A DNA stretch of 64,000 nucleotides from Aldehydirespirator sp963667505 (GTDB taxonomy: Bacteria > Actinomycetota > Acidimicrobiia > Acidimicrobiales > Aldehydirespiratoraceae). The position numbers and the translations under genes were made by a program. The notes under the pieces are model-generated. The model saw nothing but the letters and a program-made list of their open reading frames with translations, was not told the origin of the DNA and did no database searches. This document shows, in pieces, positions 57,876 to 64,000 of this stretch (the first letter of the stretch is position 1; every line of letters begins with the position of its first letter). The stretch is taken from the NCBI GenBank assembly GCA_963667505.2, contig OY763490.2:3348001-3412000 (forward strand), given 5' to 3'.

Positions 57876-59051
57876 ATGACCGAGGTAGTGATCGTCGAAG
57901 CCGTCAGGTCAGCGGTGGGCAAGCGCAACGGAACGCTGGCCCACACTCATCCGGCCGACATGCTCGGACCCGTGCAGATGGAGTGCCTCGACCGGGCCGG
58001 GATCGCCAGCGGCGACGTCGACCAGGTGGTAGGCGGCTGCATCGACCAGGTCGGCGCCCAGGGGATGAACATCACCCGCACGGCCTGGCTGTCCCACGGT
58101 GGCGACCGGACCACGGCCTGCTCCACGGTGGACTCCCAGTGCGGGTCGTCGCAGCACGCCGTGAACCTGGCCTACAGCCTGATCGCCTCGGGCGCGGAGG
58201 ACACCGTGCTGGCCTGCGGCGTGGAGTCCATGTCGATGGTGCCGCTGGCCGCCAATGTGATGAACGGCCCGGGCAGGCCGGTGTCGCGCAGCTACTTCCA
58301 GCACTACGAGTTCACCAGCCAGTTCGAAGGTGCCGAGCGCATCGCCACCGCCTACGACATCTCCCGGCAGGACACCGACGAGCTCGGCCTCGAGTCGCAG
58401 CTGCGGGCCGCCACCGCCCAGCGGGAGGGCCGCTTCGAGACCCAGATCGTGCCCCTCGACGCCGTGCTGGTGGACTCCGACGGCCGCAAGACGGACGAGA
58501 CGGTGGAGTTCTCCCGCGACGAGGTGCCCCGCGACACCAGCATGGAGGCGCTGGCCGGGCTCAAGCCGGTGGCCCGCGACGACGGGATCCACACCGCGGG
58601 CACGTCGTCGCAGATCGCCGACGGCGCGGCCGCGGTGCTGCTGATGTCGGCCGACAAGGCGGCCGAGCAGGGCTTGAAGCCCATGGCAAGGGTGGCCCAG
58701 ACCGCGCTGGTGGGCTGCGATCCGGTGCTGATGCTGGAGGGTCCGATACCGGCCACCGAGCGGGTGCTGGCCCGCGAGGGGATCACCATCGACGACGTCG
58801 ACGTGTTCGAGGTCAACGAGGCCTTCGCCTCTGTGGTGATCGCCTGGCAGCGCACCGTCGGCGCCGACCCGGCCAAGACCAACCCCAACGGCGGCGCCAT
58901 CGCGCTGGGCCATCCCCTGGGCGGCACCGGCTGCATCCTCACCACCAAGGCGGTGCACGAACTGGAGCGCACCGACGGCGACTACGGCCTCATCTCGATG
59001 TGCTGCGGCGGCGGCTTGGGCACCGGCACCCTCATCCAGCGGGTCGCCTGA
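57876..59051 (+). CDS. Thiolase (acetyl-CoA C-acyltransferase)
   Basis: The 391-residue enzyme has DSQCGSSQHA with nucleophile Cys89, VNEAFAS, GHPLGGTG and the second cysteine in CCGGGLG. These are the complete catalytic motifs of a degradative or biosynthetic thiolase. Paired with the MaoC-like gene it fits beta-oxidation of a branched or unusual acyl-CoA. RBS GAAAGGAACCTGAG precedes the ATG. It is convergent with the fourth NCS2 fusion. Confidence 0.93.
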   Translation: MTEVVIVEAVRSAVGKRNGTLAHTHPADMLGPVQMECLDRAGIASGDVDQVVGGCIDQVGAQGMNITRTAWLSHGGDRTTACSTVDSQCGSSQHAVNLAYSLIASGAEDTVLACGVESMSMVPLAANVMNGPGRPVSRSYFQHYEFTSQFEGAERIATAYDISRQDTDELGLESQLRAATAQREGRFETQIVPLDAVLVDSDGRKTDETVEFSRDEVPRDTSMEALAGLKPVARDDGIHTAGTSSQIADGAAAVLLMSADKAAEQGLKPMARVAQTALVGCDPVLMLEGPIPATERVLAREGITIDDVDVFEVNEAFASVVIAWQRTVGADPAKTNPNGGAIALGHPLGGTGCILTTKAVHELERTDGDYGLISMCCGGGLGTGTLIQRVA

Positions 59052-59090
59052 CAACTGAGGGCAGCGGCTGGCCGTGCCGGGCCGGCGTCG

Positions 59091-60884
59091 CTAGGGGGAC
59101 TCCCTGACCTGCACGGTGACGACGTCGATGCCGTGGTACTTCTGGTGGTGGACCGAGGAGGCGTAGTGGCGCAGCAGGCGCAGCGAGATCTCGCCCTCCA
59201 GGCCCTGGGAGCCCTCGATCTCCTCGCTTAGGTAGGCCAGCCGGTCCTCCAGGTTCTCCTCGTCGAACACGGCCAGGAACTCGAGTTCTACCAGCCTGTC
59301 GCCCGGACGGGCGATGACGATGAGTCGGGCCGGTGCCTCGCCGTCGCTGGCTCTGTCCTGCTGATCCGGAAGCGACGCCGTGCCGGTCGGCGCAACCAGG
59401 CTGATCAGCGTTTCCTCGCCGGCTGATCGCAGTCGCTGTGTCGAGGACTCGTTCCAGCCGATCCTGGAGGCGACCCCGCTCAGGAACTCGTCGACTTGTG
59501 GCAGCGACGCCATGGTGAGGCTCGCGTCGATGCGAGCCTGGCGCCTCGGGTTCATGATCTGGACGAAAACCGTCAATGCCACCGCCGCGGTGCCGCCGAC
59601 CACCACTCCGTTGTCGAGCAGGTGAGTCCATGCTCCGCCCACCAGGTCGGCGAACAGCGTCTGCTGCTCGACGCCCGCGCCCAACGCGAACGCCACCGCC
59701 ACCGTCATGGCCATCTGCGAGTCGAGGCCGTCCTTCATCAAGGTTCGTACGCCGCTGACGAAGAGCATGCCGACCACGGTGAGGATGTAGGCACCCATCA
59801 CCGGGTTCGGGATCGAGATCAGGACGGCGGCGAGCTTGGGGAACAGGGCGAGCACGACGAGCGTGGCGCCCAGCACGTAGCCGACCCGGCGGGCGGCCAC
59901 CGACGTGAGCGCGATCAGCGTCACGCTGCGGGCCGAGAAAGCGGTCGTGGGCGGCGTTCCGGCGAGTCCCGAGAGCATGATGCCGAGGCCGTTCGTGTTC
60001 AGCGCGCCCTGGATCAGTCGAAAGTCGGTCACTTTGGGCTGGCGCCGCGAGGCCTGCTGCACGGCGACGCTGTCGCCCATGTTCTTCACACCGCCGACGA
60101 AGGTGATCACCACGAACGCGGGGAGCAGCGTCCAGAACTCCCGTCCGAACGTCAGGTCGATCCCCGGGAACCCGCCGCTCGGTATGCCGGCCCAGGACGC
60201 GTCTACGACCGGCTGGATGTCATAGACCCCAAAAAGTGCCGCCGCGACGCAGCCCGCGAGCAGCGTCAGCAGCGGAGACCAGGGCTTCATGGCTCGGGGG
60301 GCGCGAAAGGCCAGCAAGGTGGTGGCCATCAACGTCACGAGGGCGACGACGGGCCCCGCTGCGACCGGTGCGCCGTCGGGGACTTCTCTGATCCGGTCCA
60401 ACGCGATCGGTAGGACCGAAACCGCTATCAGCATGAGGACGGTGCCCGACACGACGGGCGTCAGGACCCGGCGCAGGAGCGGCAGCCATATCGACAGCAT
60501 GACGTAGAAGAGGGACGAGGCCATGGTGAGGATGGCCAGCAGCGCCGGCCCGCCCGCCTCCAGGGCCAGCACGGCCACGGCCACGAAGTTGAGCGTCGGG
60601 CCCATGATCAGGATGTGGCCCGATCCGAGCCGCCAGAACCGGCTGGCCTGGAGCGCGGTGAGGGCGCCGGCGATGATCAGGGCGGCGAACACCGCCCATG
60701 TCAGGTAGGCGTCGTCCTGTCCGCCTGCTCGGGCAGTGACCGCCACGATCAGCACGAAGGAAGCCAAGACCATCATCACGCCCTGCAAGCCGACTCCCAG
60801 CAGCAGCAGTGGCGGGCAATGGTCGTCGGGCTCGTAGCGGACCGTGCCGTCGTGTCTGGTGCTGCGATCTCCTGCCACGCTCAA
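59091..60884 (-). CDS. NCS2-fold permease with fused C-terminal GHKL-like domain (paralog D)
   Basis: The 597-residue fourth copy lies 47 kb from the others. The membrane domain spans about residues 25-445 and the soluble tail about 450-597. TM8 carries Lys267 (VKNMGD) instead of Glu, and TM10 has TTAFSARSVTL. The tail has AGEETLISL, LAVFDEENLEDRLAYL and LLRHYASSVHHQKYHG, with an inserted Pro/Asp-rich loop near 500-520. Conservation of both unusual features across all four copies shows that they are functional in this lineage. Alone on the minus strand, it has no neighbour that clarifies the ligand. Confidence 0.88.
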   Translation of the reverse strand: MSVAGDRSTRHDGTVRYEPDDHCPPLLLLGVGLQGVMMVLASFVLIVAVTARAGGQDDAYLTWAVFAALIIAGALTALQASRFWRLGSGHILIMGPTLNFVAVAVLALEAGGPALLAILTMASSLFYVMLSIWLPLLRRVLTPVVSGTVLMLIAVSVLPIALDRIREVPDGAPVAAGPVVALVTLMATTLLAFRAPRAMKPWSPLLTLLAGCVAAALFGVYDIQPVVDASWAGIPSGGFPGIDLTFGREFWTLLPAFVVITFVGGVKNMGDSVAVQQASRRQPKVTDFRLIQGALNTNGLGIMLSGLAGTPPTTAFSARSVTLIALTSVAARRVGYVLGATLVVLALFPKLAAVLISIPNPVMGAYILTVVGMLFVSGVRTLMKDGLDSQMAMTVAVAFALGAGVEQQTLFADLVGGAWTHLLDNGVVVGGTAAVALTVFVQIMNPRRQARIDASLTMASLPQVDEFLSGVASRIGWNESSTQRLRSAGEETLISLVAPTGTASLPDQQDRASDGEAPARLIVIARPGDRLVELEFLAVFDEENLEDRLAYLSEEIEGSQGLEGEISLRLLRHYASSVHHQKYHGIDVVTVQVRESP

Positions 60885-61052
60885 AGGATGCTACGGCCCG
60901 CCAGGGGGGTCGCTGGCTGCCGAGACCCGATCGGAGATGACTGCGGAGGGCCGGCTCACCGTTTCCAGGTCGAGGCCGGACAGATCGGCCACGTTGGTGA
61001 GGGTCAGTCATGCCGGAGGCTGCCGTCGGTGTCGTCCGCCTCGCAGCGGGAG

Positions 61053-62255
61053 TCAGATCGTCTTGTCGGCTCTGAGTGCGGCGAGTTCAGCGCGTGAGAG
61101 GCCCAGCAGGTCTGACAGCACCTCGTCGGTGTGCTCGCCCAGACGGGGCGCGCCTCCGGGGGTCGGAGGCGGCTCGCTGCCTAGGCGGGGGAACGGGGTC
61201 TGCTGGAGCACCGGTCCCACTACCGGGTCGGACACGGTGCAGAGGTCGCCCCGGTTGAGCGTGTGCTCGTCGTCGGCGATCTCGGCCGCGTCGTACATCG
61301 TCCCGACCGGCACGTCGAACTGCTGGCAGCGGTACTCGATCTCGGCGGCGTCGAGCCCTGCCGCCCAAGCGCCTACCTCAGCGTTGATGGCGTCGTTGTT
61401 GCGGGCCCGGGCCTCGACCGTGGCGTAGCGGTCGTCGGCCAGCAGGTCGGGCCGCTGCATGGCGCCGCAGAGCCGCTCGAAGTTGGTCTGCCCTCCGGCC
61501 ACGATGCACACGTAGCGCCCGTCGCCGCTCATGTAGTTGTCGAGCGGCGCGGAGTGGTCGAGCCGGTTGCCGGTGCGGCTGCGCACGACGCCGAGCTTGT
61601 CGTAGGCGGCGATGGTCCACTCCAGGATGCGCAGCGCCGATCCGTACAGATAGGCGTCGATCACGCCTCCGGTGCCGGTTCCCCGAGCGTCGCGCTCGTA
61701 CAGCAGTGCGGTGACGGCCTGGGCCGCGAACACGCCGGTGAGATAGTCCGTGACGGTCACCCCCGGCCGCACCGGCGGGCCGTCGGGCTCGCCGGTCAGG
61801 TGCAGCAGCCCGCCGTAGGCCGCTCCGACGCGGTCCAGGCCGGGCCGCAGCGATTTCGGGCCGGTCTGGCCGAAGGTGCTGATGCGGGCCGTGACGACCC
61901 TCGGGTCGAGCCGCGACGGGTCGATGCCCCAGCGCTCCAGCGCTCCAGGCCGGAAGTTCTCGCACACCACGTCCGAGACGGCGGCCAGGCGGCGGAACAG
62001 GTTCTGGCCGGCTGGGTGCCGCAGATTGATAGTCACCGACTTGCGGCCTCGGCCCTCCACCGCCCACCACAGCGAGTAGGGCTCGCCGTCGGGGCCGGGA
62101 GCGAACGGCCCGAGTTCCCGCAGCATGTCGCCCCGGCGCGGGTCCTCGATCTTGATCACCTCGGCGCCTTGCTCGCCGAGGATGCCCGCGCAGAACGGCG
62201 CAGCGATCCGGGTGCCCACATCGAGCACTCGGATGCCGGCCAGCGGCTGTCTCAA
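61053..62255 (-). CDS. CaiB/BaiF (class III) CoA-transferase
   Basis: The 400-residue protein has LAGIRVLDVGTRIAAPF, GAEVIKIEDP, ENFRPGALERWG and LDRVGAAYGGLLHLTG with catalytic Asp141. TTG at 62255 gives a normal N-terminus. An upstream TTG at 62309 would place part of the interspersed palindrome (62286-62336) in the reading frame and is less likely. It is a CoA-transferase for an unknown acid, probably acting with the adjacent enoyl-CoA hydratase and acyl-CoA dehydrogenase. Confidence 0.88.
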   Translation of the reverse strand: MRQPLAGIRVLDVGTRIAAPFCAGILGEQGAEVIKIEDPRRGDMLRELGPFAPGPDGEPYSLWWAVEGRGRKSVTINLRHPAGQNLFRRLAAVSDVVCENFRPGALERWGIDPSRLDPRVVTARISTFGQTGPKSLRPGLDRVGAAYGGLLHLTGEPDGPPVRPGVTVTDYLTGVFAAQAVTALLYERDARGTGTGGVIDAYLYGSALRILEWTIAAYDKLGVVRSRTGNRLDHSAPLDNYMSGDGRYVCIVAGGQTNFERLCGAMQRPDLLADDRYATVEARARNNDAINAEVGAWAAGLDAAEIEYRCQQFDVPVGTMYDAAEIADDEHTLNRGDLCTVSDPVVGPVLQQTPFPRLGSEPPPTPGGAPRLGEHTDEVLSDLLGLSRAELAALRADKTI

Positions 62256-62285
62256 GGTCGCCGCCCCGCCGCAGCCGCCTCCACA

Positions 62286-62336
62286 CGAAATTGACTTAGT
62301 TTTCGCCAACTGATGTCCGAATCTAAGTCAATTTCG
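62286..62336. repeat. Palindrome sharing a core with the 26.5 kb element
   Basis: Perfect 14-base arms CGAAATTGACTTAG (62286-62299) and its complement (62323-62336) flank a 23-base loop. The core GACTTAGTTTTCGCCAA (62292-62308) is also present at 26555-26571 on the other strand. It lies between two minus-strand genes, so it may be a terminator of the upstream hydratase gene as well as a dispersed repeat. Confidence 0.7.
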
Positions 62337-62356
62337 TAAGGCGGTCGTCTCATCGC

Positions 62357-63196
62357 TCATGGTTGTTCGGGGTCGCGGTGCTCGGCGAAGACCTCCTTCA
62401 TCGAGCCCTTCTGCATGCGCCGCTCCAGCGCACCGAGCGCGGTGGCGGTGTTGTGCATCCAGTGGTGGGCCTGGAAGTGGTAGTCCCAGGCGTCGCGCTG
62501 GCCCTGGAGGTCGAGGGTCTTGTTGATGGAGCGCTTCACGACCTGGGCGGTGGCCGGCGGCACCAATGCGATCCGCTCCGCCAGCGCGCGTGTCGCGGCG
62601 GCCAGTTCGGCCCGGGGCACTACCCGGTTGACCATCCCGAGCCGCTCGGCCTCGGCCGCGCTGATGGTCTCGGCGGCCAGCAGGAACTCCTTGGCCTTGC
62701 GGGCCGGCATCTCCCAGGGCTCGACCAGGATCTCCACCGCGGCGCCGGTCATGCGCAGCACCGGGTTCTGGAAGGCGGCGTCGTCGCTGGCCACGATGAT
62801 GTCGGCCATGCACGCCAGCATCACCCCCGCGGCCACGCACTTGCCCTGCACCGCCGCCACGGTCGGCTTGCGGAAGTCGCGGATGCGCAGGCAGCGGTCG
62901 AAGTACATCACCTTCTCGTGGTGCCATTTGCCTTCGGGCGTCTCCCGCATGAGGCGCCACTTGTCGGGCTCGACGTCGCCCACGAGGGCCTTGAGGTCGT
63001 GACCGGCCGAGAAGTGCTTGCCGTTGGCGGCCAGCACCACCACCCGCACGTCGTCGTCGGCGTCGGCCAGGTCGAGCGCGGCGTCGATCTCGTCGATCAT
63101 CCGGGTGTCCTGGGCGTTGGCCACCTCGGGCCGGTCGAGCGTGACAGTGGCCACATGCCCCTCGACCCCATACACGACAGTCTCGAAGTCGGCCAT
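62357..63196 (-). CDS. Enoyl-CoA hydratase/isomerase family protein
   Basis: The 279-residue crotonase-fold protein starts at the ATG at 63196. It has FSAGHDLKALV (oxyanion hole 1), VQGKCVAAGVMLACMADIIVAS (oxyanion hole 2) and the C-terminal helix region VVKRSINKTLDLQG. It follows the acyl-CoA dehydrogenase by 32 bases, so it probably takes the next step on the same acyl-CoA. The substrate is unknown. Confidence 0.9.
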   Translation of the reverse strand: MADFETVVYGVEGHVATVTLDRPEVANAQDTRMIDEIDAALDLADADDDVRVVVLAANGKHFSAGHDLKALVGDVEPDKWRLMRETPEGKWHHEKVMYFDRCLRIRDFRKPTVAAVQGKCVAAGVMLACMADIIVASDDAAFQNPVLRMTGAAVEILVEPWEMPARKAKEFLLAAETISAAEAERLGMVNRVVPRAELAAATRALAERIALVPPATAQVVKRSINKTLDLQGQRDAWDYHFQAHHWMHNTATALGALERRMQKGSMKEVFAEHRDPEQP

Positions 63197-63228
63197 AGCG
63201 ACCAGTGTACGTTCCCCGTGGTCCGTCC

Positions 63229-64000
63229 TCAGGGGCCGGGGTTTCGGGGTAGGCCCAGGGTTCGTTCGCCGATGATGTTGCGCTGGATCTCGTTGGTGCC
63301 GGCGAAGATCGAGGCGGCCCGGTAGTAGAGCCAGGAGCGCTGCCAGCGACCTCCGGCCGGGTTGCCGTGGGCGTCTCGCCACAGCGGGGCGGCGTCGCCC
63401 AGCACCCGCATCGCGACGGCGTGGAGGCGCTGGCTCATCTCGCTCCAGTACAGCTTGGCGGTGGCGGTCTCGGGCCCCGGTGCTCGGCCGTGGGCGTGCT
63501 TGGACAGTGTGCGCCAGTTCTGGAGTTGGAACAGGCGAACCTCCACGAAGGCCTGGGCCAGGTCCTGGGCGGTGCGGGGCTCGGCGGCCAGGCCCCGGTC
63601 GGCGGCCAGGCCCCCAGCGGTCGGCGGCCAGGCGCACCAGCTCATCCAGCAGCTGGGTGTGGATGACGAGCTGGCGGGGGTTGGTGCCCCGCTCGCCGGC
63701 CAGAACCGACGTGGCCACCCTCCAGCCGCCGCCGACGGGGCCGATCACCTGGTCGTCGGCTGCGAAAGCCCCGTCGAAGACGACCTCGTTGAAGTCCGAC
63801 TCGCCGGTCATCTGGCGCAGGGGCCGCACCTCCACGCCGGGCGCCCGCATGTCCACCATCAGCGCGGTGATGCCGGACCGCTTGGGTGCGTCCGGGTCGG
63901 TGCGGGCCAGGCACAGTCCCCAGTGGGCGAACTGGGCGTACGAGGTCCACACCTTGCGGCCGTGCAGCGTCCAGCCGCCGGGGGCGGGCTCGGCCCGGGT
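63229..64000 (-). pseudogene. Acyl-CoA dehydrogenase, frameshifted and truncated by window edge
   Basis: The central part reads in one frame (KVWTSYAQFAHWG, VDMRAPGVEVRPLRQMTGESDFNEV, GPVGGGWRVATSVLAGERG) and the C-terminal part in another (AEPRTAQDLAQAFVEVRLFQLQN, AASIFAGTNEIQRNIIGER). The change occurs at about 63610-63630, within a tandem repeat of TCGGCGGCCAGGCC units. The repeat interval of 22 instead of 18 bases shifts the frame. It may be a true pseudogene, a recent mutation or a sequence error. The N-terminus lies beyond the right edge. Confidence 0.8.
63581..63634. repeat. Tandem repeat associated with the acyl-CoA dehydrogenase frameshift
   Basis: TCGGCGGCCAGGC recurs at 63581, 63599 and 63621, with spacings of 18 and 22 bases. 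The 22-base interval contains extra bases (CCAGCGG region, 63614-63620) and breaks the dehydrogenase frame. Confidence 0.8.

Noticed and set aside
62256..62309. N-terminal extension of the CoA-transferase through the palindrome
   Set aside because: Both possible starts are TTG; the longer one translates the dispersed repeat and gives residues not typical of the family.

Overview
The window is a very GC-rich stretch (roughly 70% by eye) with GTG/TTG starts, short leaders and tightly packed directons. Three classes of gene point to a catabolically versatile actinobacterium: F420-type luciferase-like monooxygenases (three), CaiB/BaiF CoA-transferases (two), and many VOC proteins, Rieske oxygenases and enoyl-CoA hydratases. 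The overall flavour is that of the Acidimicrobiia (free-living or host-associated marine lineages), but this is inferred from gene content only; there is no rRNA or marker gene. I saw no tRNA, rRNA, CRISPR array, IS element or integrase.

Layout. (1) 1-12464, minus strand: a probable operon with three NCS2-type permease fusions, an alpha/beta hydrolase, and a large type I polyketide synthase that runs off the left edge (KS-AT-DH-CMeT-psiKR-ER so far). (2) 12687-20826, plus strand: a catabolic block with two Rieske oxygenase alpha subunits, one beta subunit, a DeoC/FbaB-type aldolase, a DUF1989 protein, a small unknown protein, an MFS transporter, a cysteine-dioxygenase-like cupin and a CoA-transferase. 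(3) 20865-34187: amide, amidine and sugar metabolism (formamidase, amidohydrolase, zinc dehydrogenase, FGGY kinase, enolase-superfamily enzyme, carbamoyl-amino-acid/allantoate-type hydrolase, SDR, serine hydrolase) interspersed with VOC proteins. (4) 34284-43254: an accessory-looking patch with a DUF4143-type AAA ATPase, a methyltransferase, a HicAB-like small gene pair, a second amidohydrolase, a luciferase-like oxidoreductase and a stand-alone N6-adenine DNA methyltransferase. (5) 43575-54364: class III aminotransferase, further luciferase-like proteins, VOC/SnoaL genes, an enoyl-CoA hydratase with an orphan substrate-binding lipoprotein, a SulP-STAS transporter and a nitroreductase. (6) 54530-64000: an intact and a degenerate M24 peptidase in tandem, a MaoC-like hydratase, a thiolase, a fourth NCS2 fusion, a CoA-transferase, an enoyl-CoA hydratase and a frameshifted acyl-CoA dehydrogenase that runs off the right edge.

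The most unusual content is the set of four paralogous NCS2-fold permeases (6184, 8903, 10656, 59091). Each carries the same C-terminal domain of about 130-165 residues, resembling a degenerate GHKL/anti-sigma-type ATPase. In each, the acidic TM8 substrate residue of NCS2 transporters is replaced by lysine and the TM10 QN-G type signature is lost. Three of them sit in the same transcription unit as the PKS. This looks like a lineage-specific transporter/sensor family with a non-nucleobase, possibly anionic, ligand. A second theme is the frequency of short tandem duplications at gene boundaries, one of which coincides with a frameshift in the acyl-CoA dehydrogenase.
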